In this document: in pieces, positions 52,690 to 62,224 of the stretch
Layout of the letters: every line of letters begins with the position of its first letter
Position numbering within the stretch: the stretch's first letter is position 1
Notes under the pieces: model-generated
Database searches by the model: none
The model's input: the letters and a program-made list of their open reading frames with translations, nothing else
Told to the model about the DNA's origin: nothing
Made by a program: the position numbers and the translations under genes
From: Parabacteroides sp.
Lineage (GTDB): Bacteria; Bacteroidota; Bacteroidia; Bacteroidales; Tannerellaceae
Direction of reading: 5' to 3'
NCBI GenBank assembly: GCA_019417325.1
Contig: DXVO01000024.1
Span: forward strand, 124,001 to 188,000
Length of the DNA stretch: 64,000 nt

Positions 52690-53993
52690 AGCAACTTATA
52701 CTTTGAATTCAAAATGTAATTTAACGAGTATGCTGCAGTGATAAAAACAGCAGGCATCAATATATAATGATACCTGTTACCTCCAACTGTAATTATTGTC
52801 ATTCCTGTACCCATAATGATATATAGATACAACATTATCAAGAACTTATTCCTACTTTTAAAAACAGTCGCTAATCCTAGAACGGAAAAAAACAAAACAA
52901 AATAATAAACCACTTGGTTGAATATATAAATATATTGCGATAGTGATAGTCTGGGAAAATCATTCCTAATAGATATAATAATATCGCGAGCAGATAAACT
53001 TACGGAATGATCCTCCCAAAAAGGTCCCATAGCAAAGGAATCATTTGAGTACATGTAAAACAATTTATTGGGAACAAGACTAATCCATTTTATAGGATGA
53101 TTCAAAATATACTCTATAGCCCTTTCTTTCCATATAGCATCTTTAACATAATACAAAACCTTATCCGTATTCTCTATGTAACCGACTTCACCCGGAATAG
53201 TACAATCCATATAAGCTCCTGTTGCCTTCTTATTGGCTCCCATAATAAGATTTATACCCGAGGTTGATGATTGAAAATTCACAACTCCCATCCTATTATA
53301 AGTAAAAAAGGCTATCAAAAAAATAGTAAATGCTGATGTTGCAACAAACAGAACTACCTGTTTTTTCCATATTCCTGACTTGGAATTTATCATAATCAAT
53401 AAAATAGCGGATACCACAAGCACAGGTAAAAACGGACGTACCCAGTTTGCATAAGCTGTAAAAACTCCAGCCAAAAGAATAAAATACCATCTCTTCCAAC
53501 TAATCATTACAAGAATAGTGAAAAATAATACAACAAATAACAAATCAGAAATAAGCCAATATGAAATACCATAATTTGTTGGATAAACACATAATAAAGT
53601 TAAGACAATCAGAGCCGTTCTATGGGAAATATACTTCTTAGTTAACCAATACAATTCTAAATCCAATATCACTGTTAGAGATACATTAACAAACTGAATA
53701 AATTTAATAGAATCAAATAGATGTAACAAACCAATAAGATAATTTATAAAACCTGGAGCCCATATATAACTATCATACAAATTATTAACATTAGGATACC
53801 ATAAGTGATTTGATAAACATGCTCTTGATAAACTAAGATATGAATTAAAATCAGATATCTGTTCTATTCCACTATTATATACAAATACAAACCGTACAAT
53901 AATTGAGATAACAAAAAATATAAAAACTTTATTTTTTGAAAACGCAAATTTATTATACATTTCATTCAATCTTAAAAAACAAGTATCACGCAT
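52686..53993 (-). CDS. GT-C-type membrane glycosyltransferase (GT39/ArnT-like)
   Basis: 435 residues with about ten hydrophobic segments. The acidic site in the first periplasmic loop (EQISDFNSYLSLSRACL, then WAPGFINYLIGLLH) is typical of GT-C enzymes, which take sugar from polyprenyl-phosphate donors. Neighbouring UbiA-like and HAD genes could make just such a donor. No close family name can be given. Very AT-rich. Confidence 0.75.
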   Translation of the reverse strand: MRDTCFLRLNEMYNKFAFSKNKVFIFFVISIIVRFVFVYNSGIEQISDFNSYLSLSRACLSNHLWYPNVNNLYDSYIWAPGFINYLIGLLHLFDSIKFIQFVNVSLTVILDLELYWLTKKYISHRTALIVLTLLCVYPTNYGISYWLISDLLFVVLFFTILVMISWKRWYFILLAGVFTAYANWVRPFLPVLVVSAILLIMINSKSGIWKKQVVLFVATSAFTIFLIAFFTYNRMGVVNFQSSTSGINLIMGANKKATGAYMDCTIPGEVGYIENTDKVLYYVKDAIWKERAIEYILNHPIKWISLVPNKLFYMYSNDSFAMGPFWEDHSVSLSARDIIISIRNDFPRLSLSQYIYIFNQVVYYFVLFFSVLGLATVFKSRNKFLIMLYLYIIMGTGMTIITVGGNRYHYILMPAVFITAAYSLNYILNSKYKLL

Positions 53994-54024
53994 AATATAT
54001 TATTTTATCAATTAGCCATACTAT

Positions 54025-54903
54025 TTAGATATCAATCCATTTACTCATCAAATCTGTTAATTCTGTTGTAATATTACTCACTACATCAGGGGTAAAAGTC
54101 ATTTCTCCAAAAATAGGGCGATCATTTATAATATATAGATCTACCCTTACAAATGGAAATGATTCTGACAAACATGAAACGATTGAGACCATCTCTTCCA
54201 ATGCTATTGGAGGGAGGATTATGTCTGATGTAGCACATCGAGGATTTACAAATTTCGGATAGGCATTCCAATCCATATCATAAACCATAACTGAGTAATT
54301 ATGGGTATTTTCCTCCCTATCTGCATAAACGACTACATATTTAGGTACTCCATTAAAACAAAAGAATTTATAATCAGTAAGGGAGGGTTTACTTCCTTCT
54401 TTAAGATACTCTTCCGCAATAATTCGAGGTTTAATCCGGGTATAATGTAATTGACCTGTCAATTCTCCATATGGAAACTTAAGCCATTTACTTAACTTTA
54501 AATTAATCATCTCCTTATTCATGCAGATTTTATCTCTTACTAAAATATTCGTTGCACAACCATTTGTCGTTTTCAACACAAAAGAATTGGGTAAGACATC
54601 ATAATTAATATCAGAAGTAGTATTATATACCCCATATATCTTGTTTAGATATTGTTCTCCACATTTATTTTTAACATATTCTCTTACAGCATATTTATCT
54701 GCCAAATCTGTCCACTTTGACGTATCATAAAAGAGAGAAATCCAGATAATTTTTTCCATAAAAGATTGTGGATTTTTTAAATTAAGACGTTTATTATAAT
54801 CTTTCCAATATCTTATTCTCCAAACCATTATGGGATTTCTTTTCAAAAAACATGAAAAATTAGCAGCTATTCTTAGAAGAGCCGATTTTATATATATATT
54901 CAT
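54025..54903 (-). CDS. TupA-like ATP-grasp protein
   Basis: 292 residues. WRIRYWKDYNKRLNLKNPQS, then YAVREYVKNKCGEQYLNKIY, FVLKTTNGCATNILV and PRIIAEEYLKEGSKPSLTDY with KFFCFNG are hallmarks of the TupA-like ATP-grasp family of polysaccharide genes. The acidic metal site is near VRVDLYIINDRPIFGEMTF. The family is thought to join amino acids or similar groups to polysaccharide. A second, broken copy is at 50305-50790, so the cassette once had two. Confidence 0.85.
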   Translation of the reverse strand: MNIYIKSALLRIAANFSCFLKRNPIMVWRIRYWKDYNKRLNLKNPQSFMEKIIWISLFYDTSKWTDLADKYAVREYVKNKCGEQYLNKIYGVYNTTSDINYDVLPNSFVLKTTNGCATNILVRDKICMNKEMINLKLSKWLKFPYGELTGQLHYTRIKPRIIAEEYLKEGSKPSLTDYKFFCFNGVPKYVVVYADREENTHNYSVMVYDMDWNAYPKFVNPRCATSDIILPPIALEEMVSIVSCLSESFPFVRVDLYIINDRPIFGEMTFTPDVVSNITTELTDLMSKWIDI

Positions 54904-55013
54904 AAGTTATATTTTATCGATTTAATTATTCTTTATTTGAGAGCTGATTACATCAAATCATATACAAATCTCAAATCAATATAAAGTGATATTGAATTTT
55001 CAAAGAGAATAAA

Positions 55014-56075
55014 TTATCCTAACAAGGTAGTATATAATTTTATAAGATTCTCCTCCATCTGTTCTAATGTAAATTTTTTCGATTTTTCCAATGTTTTTTT
55101 CCCCATCTGTTCACGTAAATCACTATCTTCAATTAAGCGACAAAGCGCATAAAAAAGTTGACTCCTATCACCCGGTTCTATCAAAATACCATTATCTCCT
55201 GTACTTATTAGCTCTGGTATACCACCTGTATTAGACGCAATAACAGGAATAGCATAATTCATAGCTTCAATAATCGCGATTCCTAAGGATTCAAAATAAG
55301 AGGGTTGTATATAGATATCAGTTACAGCAAATAACTGATTTTTTTTCTCATAGTTAATCCAACCATGGTATAAAACAATATCCTGTAACTCATACTTTTT
55401 GATCATTTCTTTTAATCGTATATCATCTCCAACACCTCCAATATTCAATAAAATTTTATTCTGAAAATAAGATTTATATTCAAACAGACACTCCAAAACA
55501 TCAAAAATTCCTTTATTATCATCAATCGCCCCTAAAAATAGAATATTTATCACTTTTTCATGAGATTTTATTTTTTGATAAAGAGGCTTTTCTGAAGCAT
55601 TATATATCACACATATTTTTTCATTTAATTGTAATCTTCTAAAAATATCAGCAAAACACTTAGACACACACACTATAGAATCTGCTTTTCGACAAATATA
55701 ATTACAATAATGAGGATATTTATAATAAAATTGTTCAAATTTACCTCCGTGAATATGAATTACTACTTTTTTATTACAAATCTTAGCAATCAATATATAA
55801 ACAGAATCTCTAAAAAAAGAATGATAAGATGCAGTATGAATATGGACAACTCTTACTTTAAAAAACAAAAAATAATAAAACATTTTGATTATAGCATATA
55901 TAGCCAAAAGGAGCTGATTAAATTTATTACAAAATTTATGAGAGCAAATAAAATGAAAAATAGTAAAAATTTCAGAGTACATCTTCAATAGTACAGCAAT
56001 CCCTCCTTTTCCTTCCAAATCGGTCCCTATAAGAAGAATATGCTCAGAAGTTGATTTAGATATCATTACATTCAA
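55014..56075 (-). CDS. Group 1 (GT4) glycosyltransferase
   Basis: 353 residues with a GT-B fold. GIDLEGKGGIAV-type start (TDLEGKGGIAVLLKMYSEIF), KVVIHIHGGKFEQFYYKY, and the donor-site block YFESLGIAIIEAMNYAIPVI with ASNTGGIPELI (E-x7-E) are visible. It uses a retaining mechanism and a nucleotide sugar. The start overlaps the wzy stop as ATGA. The sugar cannot be told. Confidence 0.9.
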   Translation of the reverse strand: MNVMISKSTSEHILLIGTDLEGKGGIAVLLKMYSEIFTIFHFICSHKFCNKFNQLLLAIYAIIKMFYYFLFFKVRVVHIHTASYHSFFRDSVYILIAKICNKKVVIHIHGGKFEQFYYKYPHYCNYICRKADSIVCVSKCFADIFRRLQLNEKICVIYNASEKPLYQKIKSHEKVINILFLGAIDDNKGIFDVLECLFEYKSYFQNKILLNIGGVGDDIRLKEMIKKYELQDIVLYHGWINYEKKNQLFAVTDIYIQPSYFESLGIAIIEAMNYAIPVIASNTGGIPELISTGDNGILIEPGDRSQLFYALCRLIEDSDLREQMGKKTLEKSKKFTLEQMEENLIKLYTTLLG

Positions 56076-57319
56076 ATATTAGACAATTTACAATTTATCA
56101 CATAACAAACACTTAACAAAGGAGCTAACATTGTATTGTTAAATCCATGTCCTGCCATATAGGAAGCACCTATCCATAAACATCCCACTAATAATAAAGA
56201 AAAAGATAGAGATGATTTATTTCTAATAAAAGACATAAATAGCCCTTTAAAAATTAATAATTGAAGAATAATCATCAAACCTCCAAAAATCCATCCAAAA
56301 GAAAGTATTGTATCATAAAAATCAGCTTCAATAGATTTTGAGCTTACTGTCATATTAGATAAATATCCAACAGCATTTATAGCTCCAGAATAACTTTTTC
56401 CAAATAGAAATTCTCTAAAGTTAAATTCATCTATCAATTGTTTTGCGAAAGAAATTAGTTTTTCTCTGGGAACTATTACTGCATCAATACTAAATCGTTC
56501 AAGTGTATAGTAATCATATCTTGAAATAAAAAGATAAGCTAAATACAATCCATATCCCATCATCCCTCCAATACTAAATCCCATAAAAAATCTTGTTTTT
56601 TTAGAAATACAGATAAAAGGATCTTTATACAACATAAGATATAACAAAATACTACTCCAACTTACTACAACACCAATAAAGGCAGCTCTAGTACCAACCA
56701 ATATTGTTCCAACACTAATTATAATAGAGACAAAAATCATCTTAAATGAAGAATAAAAAGCATACCATATAGACAAACAATTCACTAAAATCATATACAA
56801 ACTTAATGAATTGCCATCTGCATAAAAAGATTTTATTCCAAACCCGAAACTATCACCATATGTCTTCACACCTATCCCGAATAAAAAACAGAATATATTA
56901 GTAATAGCTATTAAAAATGCGGATAAGACGAATTTGGAAAGTAATGTTTTAATAGAAAAAAAATGTCGATATGAATAAAAATATGAAAATATAGAAAAAA
57001 AATACAGAAATTTAAAAAGCATCTCCAATTCTATTGAAAGAACAAATCCTTGATTATTCAAAAACCAAAATGGAATAATAAGTATATATATCAATAAAAT
57101 AAATAAAAATAATTTTACAACATCAGACTGCTTATTTTTAAATAAAAAATGAATTGTTATCAATAGAATTATTCCTCTAGAGATTATTCCTATAGGTGTA
57201 TGTAAATCCAACAAGTTCTGAAGATAACCATTAATCAAATCAATTGCAACAAAATAAACAATTAAAATTGAAGGTAATATATTAACATAAAATTTATTAG
57301 TAATATTTCTAAAAAACAT
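56072..57319 (-). CDS. wzy: Wzy-type repeat-unit polymerase
   Basis: 415 residues with about ten to twelve hydrophobic segments and one larger periplasmic loop (about residues 250-310, with KSYSGAINAVGYLS). This is the topology of O-antigen/capsule polymerases, which have little sequence conservation. It is the only candidate polymerase in the cassette and pairs with the Wzx flippase at 62225 and the Wzc/Wza proteins. Confidence 0.8.
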   Translation of the reverse strand: MFFRNITNKFYVNILPSILIVYFVAIDLINGYLQNLLDLHTPIGIISRGIILLITIHFLFKNKQSDVVKLFLFILLIYILIIPFWFLNNQGFVLSIELEMLFKFLYFFSIFSYFYSYRHFFSIKTLLSKFVLSAFLIAITNIFCFLFGIGVKTYGDSFGFGIKSFYADGNSLSLYMILVNCLSIWYAFYSSFKMIFVSIIISVGTILVGTRAAFIGVVVSWSSILLYLMLYKDPFICISKKTRFFMGFSIGGMMGYGLYLAYLFISRYDYYTLERFSIDAVIVPREKLISFAKQLIDEFNFREFLFGKSYSGAINAVGYLSNMTVSSKSIEADFYDTILSFGWIFGGLMIILQLLIFKGLFMSFIRNKSSLSFSLLLVGCLWIGASYMAGHGFNNTMLAPLLSVCYVINCKLSNI

Positions 57320-57381
57320 GCATTTATTATTTCTTATTTGAGATATAACAACAAGAATAGTAAAAAACTAACAAGGGTAAA

Positions 57382-58470
57382 TCAAACAATACGCCTTATA
57401 GCACAATTCAACCTATCACATTCATTATCAAAAGAATAAGATTCACAAAAAGATTTCAGCCCAAAGCTATAAGACTCATAGTTCGATAATATTTTATTTG
57501 CTTTAAAAGCAATATCATCTTCATTAAATGGATACTCCAAAATCTCACCTATATGGTATTTATTTATCATGTACTTTAAAAAAGGCTGAGGAGAGACTAA
57601 CATTGGCAAACCAGCCTGAGCATATTCATATATTTTATTAGGTGAACAATATAAGTTATTTAGCCCTTCCATAGGATATACAAGTATTCCAATCTTACCT
57701 TCCAGGCTCTCATTCAATAATTTATCATATGGCAAGCGTCCTGTAAAAACAACCTTAGCTTCAAGATTCCTTTCATGAGTATATTGCTTAAAATAGTTTA
57801 ATCCATCACCACCTCCTACAATTCTCATTGTTACACTTTTATCCATTTTAGCAAGAGCTCCTATAAAGGGTCTGAGATCACGCTCTTTAGACACACATCC
57901 TTGGTAAACTATATACTCTTTTCTCTTTTTACTATTGCCCGATTCAATTTGTATGTTTGCTACGTTATTAATATGTATCGTATTCACCAAGTGATATACA
58001 TTTCGCACAATCCGTTCCCGCTCATAGTTAGCTGCAACTACTAAATCTGCATGCCCCATAGCTATTCGCTCAAGAAAAATAAAAATGCGTCTCTTAAAGG
58101 GTATTTTACTCGTTTTCCGTTGCAATAACAATTCATGTGCATCATATACCCATTTCTTTCCACATAATAAGGCAGCTATCCACCCTGTAAAAACGATAGG
58201 GAAATCATGCACATAAAACAATGCGTACTTCCGTCTATTTTTCAAACAATAAAACAACAGATAAATTTCAAATAAAACATTCAATATGAATCCTTTAAAA
58301 AAGGTATTAACGAACACTTTTGATTCAAAATCAGAATTACTATATGCCTTATCACTATTCATTGATAAAACTGTTACCCCAAACTCCTTCAATGCATTGG
58401 CTGCTCGCTGTACTCTTGCATCATACTGGATCGGAGTATTTACCATCATTAATATTCTCTTATTACACAT
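57382..58470 (-). CDS. Group 1 (GT4) glycosyltransferase
   Basis: 362 residues from MCNKRILMMVNTP, which overlaps asnB by eight bases; a Met six codons earlier would overlap by 26. The GT-B fold is shown by WVYDAHELLLQRKT in the acceptor domain, YQGCVSKERDLRPFIGAL, RIVGGGDGLNYFKQ and SPNKIYEYAQAGLPMLVSPQ. Related to transferases that add fucose-like or N-acetyl sugars, but specificity is unknown. Confidence 0.88.
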   Translation of the reverse strand: MCNKRILMMVNTPIQYDARVQRAANALKEFGVTVLSMNSDKAYSNSDFESKVFVNTFFKGFILNVLFEIYLLFYCLKNRRKYALFYVHDFPIVFTGWIAALLCGKKWVYDAHELLLQRKTSKIPFKRRIFIFLERIAMGHADLVVAANYERERIVRNVYHLVNTIHINNVANIQIESGNSKKRKEYIVYQGCVSKERDLRPFIGALAKMDKSVTMRIVGGGDGLNYFKQYTHERNLEAKVVFTGRLPYDKLLNESLEGKIGILVYPMEGLNNLYCSPNKIYEYAQAGLPMLVSPQPFLKYMINKYHIGEILEYPFNEDDIAFKANKILSNYESYSFGLKSFCESYSFDNECDRLNCAIRRIV

Positions 58471-60304
58471 TACTCTGCTTTTTATCATTTAACCAAAAAC
58501 TTAAAGCCAAAAGTTGAAATAATAATCTCTCATTACGGCGATCTCCTTTAAAGTACTGCGTTATAATATCCTGTACAGCTTTTTCAGGAAAATATTTAAA
58601 TAAGTTATTTCCTCCTTCGATAAGTAATTCTTGTATTTCCACTTTTTTCTCTACAAACCACTTTTGCACAGGAGATTGAAACCCATACTTTTTCCGATTT
58701 ATTATTGAATCAGGTAATACTTGTTTTGCAAATTCCTTATGAATTATTTTGTTGTGTATTTCGGTTATTTTATAATTAGAAGGTAATGATTCAATGAATC
58801 TAACTAATTCAAGATCTAACATTGGCACGCGACATTCTATCGAATGACTCATTGTTATCTTATCCGTATAAAACAATAAGTTATCCGGAAGTGCAGCAAA
58901 AGTATCCATCTTCATCAAACGTTCTGCTGTACTTTCCAATTGACTACAGGCCAACAAATCATAATTGTATGAGAAAATATCATCCAAATTCTTTTTTATG
59001 ACAGTATAAGAACCTATCGACTTAAAAAAATTTATCAGAAACGGATTTCCCGGAGTAAATCGATGTATGTCATTATTTAAAGACATACGGTAAAAATTCG
59101 TACCGCCTCGTTTCAACCACCTTTTGTTCATTTCAAATAATTTCCATGCAGCCCTATAAAACGTGCAATAATTTTGATTAAAGCGAACTTCATTATTATA
59201 CCGTTCATATCCTCCAAGTATTTCATCAGCACCTTGCCCACTTAGAACCACCTTAACATCTTTGGATGCCAATTGCGAGAGATAATACATAGGAATGGTA
59301 GAAGTCGTAGCAATTGGCTCTTCCAGAATTTCAGCACATTTTGAAAAAATATCAAAAAGATCCCCAGAGCCTATTTTTATATACTTATGCTCAAGTCCCA
59401 CAATCTTAGCAGTTTCTGACGCCCAATATATTTCATCTTCTTCACATTCATTCTCGAATCCCACAGTATAGGCATTTAATGATTTTTTTCGTCCCGCCAA
59501 TAACGCTATTAAAGCAGAATCGATACCACCACTTAAAAAAACACCAAGATCAACATCCGACATCAACTGCCTTTCTACTGCTTTTTCCATTAGAATACCA
59601 TATTCTTCAACAGCCTCCGCAAATGAGATATTTATTTTTGGTACAGAGTAGTTCCTATAACAATGTGTCTCTATTTCAATATCTTTCTTCAAAAAAAGTC
59701 TTAAATAATGCCCAGGCCTAACCTTATATACATTTTCATACATGCACATCGGAGACGGAAGATAACCTATATCGACCAATGTATATACAGCATTACCATC
59801 AACACCTAAATTGTTTGAAAATAGAATTGGACGAACTTCAGAAGAAAAAATAAAATAATTGTTTTTCCGATAATAATAGAGAGGTTTGACTCCAAACGGA
59901 TCCCGTACTAATAATAATTCTCCTTTTCTTAAATCATAAAATGCAAAAGAAAAAATACCATTTAACATTTTAAGGATATCAATTCCATGCTCTATCAATA
60001 AATAAAGAAGAACTTCCGTATCTGAATGACCTTTTAAATCTTTTTTCAAAAATCTCTTCGCTAATTCCTTATAATTATAAATCTCCCCATTATATATCAG
60101 ACAATAATTACCACATTCACTTAACATAGGTTGATTTCCTGTATCTGACAAATCTACTATAGAAAGCCTCACATGCCCCAACGATACAGAATGCTCACCG
60201 ACATAAAAATTCTTGACATCTTGTCTATCCGGTCCTCTATGAGAAATAGAAGCTAATTGCTCTTTTGCTATTTCTTTATTTATAGATCCTAATATTCCAC
60301 ACAT
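58463..60304 (-). CDS. asnB: Asparagine synthase-like amidotransferase
   Basis: 613 residues. Cys2 (MCGILGSI) is the glutaminase nucleophile, followed by SHRGPDRQDV, LIYNGEIYN and HSDTEVLLYL. The synthetase domain has the PP-loop GVFLSGGIDSALIALLAG and SGQGADEILGGYERY. In polysaccharide loci such enzymes probably amidate a uronic acid rather than make asparagine; ManNAcA is a possible target here. That role is inference. Confidence 0.9.
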   Translation of the reverse strand: MCGILGSINKEIAKEQLASISHRGPDRQDVKNFYVGEHSVSLGHVRLSIVDLSDTGNQPMLSECGNYCLIYNGEIYNYKELAKRFLKKDLKGHSDTEVLLYLLIEHGIDILKMLNGIFSFAFYDLRKGELLLVRDPFGVKPLYYYRKNNYFIFSSEVRPILFSNNLGVDGNAVYTLVDIGYLPSPMCMYENVYKVRPGHYLRLFLKKDIEIETHCYRNYSVPKINISFAEAVEEYGILMEKAVERQLMSDVDLGVFLSGGIDSALIALLAGRKKSLNAYTVGFENECEEDEIYWASETAKIVGLEHKYIKIGSGDLFDIFSKCAEILEEPIATTSTIPMYYLSQLASKDVKVVLSGQGADEILGGYERYNNEVRFNQNYCTFYRAAWKLFEMNKRWLKRGGTNFYRMSLNNDIHRFTPGNPFLINFFKSIGSYTVIKKNLDDIFSYNYDLLACSQLESTAERLMKMDTFAALPDNLLFYTDKITMSHSIECRVPMLDLELVRFIESLPSNYKITEIHNKIIHKEFAKQVLPDSIINRKKYGFQSPVQKWFVEKKVEIQELLIEGGNNLFKYFPEKAVQDIITQYFKGDRRNERLLFQLLALSFWLNDKKQSNV

Positions 60305-60314
60305 ATTTATTTTT

Positions 60315-62222
60315 TTAGTTTACAATTTCAATTAATAAAGTATCTTCTTTATATTTTATAACTTTAGTTTCTTGAATATATCCATATCCTTCAGAGATAT
60401 ATTTATTACTTATTTTATAATCATTTAGAAATACCTTCAAAATAACATTTTCTTTTTTCAACAATATACCATCTGGACAGACTTCTATATCAACATCTTT
60501 ATCAAGTATTAAATTTGAATATTTTACACACTTATCTCCCAGCACATTATCTTCGATATAGAATTTTCTATCTGATATTCTGATAAATCTTCTATGTACA
60601 ACACCAATTTTATTTTTATATCCAGAATGTTCCCCTTTAAAAGAGAGTTCATCGAAGTGAAGACATTTAGCATATGTTTCTTCCGGCATACGAAAACAGT
60701 TATTAGACAACTTATTATAGTCATTCTGTTCTACATTTTCAACACATAGAGTATTATGGTAATCTGTTGAACGAAATAGATCCCGATAAGTCTTATTGGC
60801 AGTATACACATACGTTCCCGGATCAATAATAAAACTTTTATCATACACAAAAAGCGTAAAACTTAATTGATCATTATGGCTATGAGCTCCTGTCGGAGCA
60901 ACTTTTCCACAACGTATCAAACAATTGAACAGACTATTTCTTAATACGTAAAATCCACCATCTGGAAACTTACAAGATTTTACCACAGGTTTTTCTTGCT
61001 GTTTACCATCATCTTCTATATACTTTCCTAAAAACAATCCTAATTCTTCATGTAACAAAGATTTACCTTTTCTATAATTAGTTTTAAAACACCAATCACA
61101 AAGACTTAAAACCGTAGAAAAATTAATCTTAGACCAATTAAAATAATCTTCAAAAATAAAAAGCCGCCCACTATCATAATCACCGACTAAAGGAGCAACA
61201 CCTGCTTCGTTCGTAATAGAATAAACAAAATAACACATATCTAATAATCGTTTCTTTTGCTTCTCCCCGAAAGTAAGACCATTTTTCTCCAATATCAACT
61301 GAATAAAAAGTAACTGCTCTAAAACCAGCCGATGATAACCTGTTGATGTTTCTATATTAACTCCATCAGAACTAACTTGGGATAAAATCTCCTTATCTAA
61401 TTCTGAAATAGCATATGTTAACCAACGATCAGCCTCTTTTTTATAACCACTAAAATGTAATCCAATAAAAACCAGACCTACAAGATTAGAGATATAATGA
61501 TTCCCTTGAATATCCGATCTCAATGATTTCTCTTGATACCTATAAACAAAACGTCCATGTTCAAATAACGAAGCATCCAACTCACTACGAAACTCACTAT
61601 CTTTGTACAATTCACCATAAAATAAATTATATGCAAAGATCCAATTGCATGCACGTATCGCAACTTCCATTGCACAAGTCCAATTGACAGACTTTTCTAC
61701 GGGATTCTTTTCTATCCAATCACTTATTTGATTTTTAAATTCCCTATAGTATTTAATATCCTCCGTTATTACAAAAGCCCTTCCCAGAGTTAGTAAATGG
61801 TAGAATCGAGACAATTCCCAAGGGTTTTTCACATCACAACCTTTACAAATATCTATTACCCGAATATTTTTAAAAAAAGTGTTACTCCATTCAAAACCGC
61901 TCTTTACATCTTTGCACCAGCATATTACTTCTCCAAAATCATATTTTCCAGTACCTAACAAATCAAAATAATGATTAGAGATATTATTTGCATTTATTAT
62001 TATTTTCCCCGCATAATCTCTTTGCTGCCCATAAAATCCCTTAAGTTCATCTATATTACTTACAGCAAATAAAAATTTTGTCTTCACGAAAAAATCGACA
62101 AAGTCTTTTTTCTGTGAAAAAAAAAGGCCACAATTATATTTATCCACAAGACATCTTCTAAAGTAGAAATAAAAGCGCCTTTTCAAATAGATATACGCTC
62201 TAGCCAATAAACTATTCAACAT
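60315..62222 (-). CDS. Heparinase II/III-like protein of the polysaccharide cassette
   Basis: About 635 residues from the ATG at 62222; a GTG six bases earlier would overlap the wzx stop. The N-terminal alpha-toroid (residues about 100-370) is followed by the heparinase II/III beta domain with APTGAHSHNDQLSFTLFVYD, then FIIDPGTYVYTANKTYRDLF and RSTDYHNTLCVEN. No signal peptide is evident. In such cassettes these enzymes may trim or modify the uronic-acid polymer. It lies between wzx and asnB on the same strand, with an AT-rich sequence. Confidence 0.85.
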   Translation of the reverse strand: MLNSLLARAYIYLKRRFYFYFRRCLVDKYNCGLFFSQKKDFVDFFVKTKFLFAVSNIDELKGFYGQQRDYAGKIIINANNISNHYFDLLGTGKYDFGEVICWCKDVKSGFEWSNTFFKNIRVIDICKGCDVKNPWELSRFYHLLTLGRAFVITEDIKYYREFKNQISDWIEKNPVEKSVNWTCAMEVAIRACNWIFAYNLFYGELYKDSEFRSELDASLFEHGRFVYRYQEKSLRSDIQGNHYISNLVGLVFIGLHFSGYKKEADRWLTYAISELDKEILSQVSSDGVNIETSTGYHRLVLEQLLFIQLILEKNGLTFGEKQKKRLLDMCYFVYSITNEAGVAPLVGDYDSGRLFIFEDYFNWSKINFSTVLSLCDWCFKTNYRKGKSLLHEELGLFLGKYIEDDGKQQEKPVVKSCKFPDGGFYVLRNSLFNCLIRCGKVAPTGAHSHNDQLSFTLFVYDKSFIIDPGTYVYTANKTYRDLFRSTDYHNTLCVENVEQNDYNKLSNNCFRMPEETYAKCLHFDELSFKGEHSGYKNKIGVVHRRFIRISDRKFYIEDNVLGDKCVKYSNLILDKDVDIEVCPDGILLKKENVILKVFLNDYKISNKYISEGYGYIQETKVIKYKEDTLLIEIVN

Positions 62223-62224
62223 AA

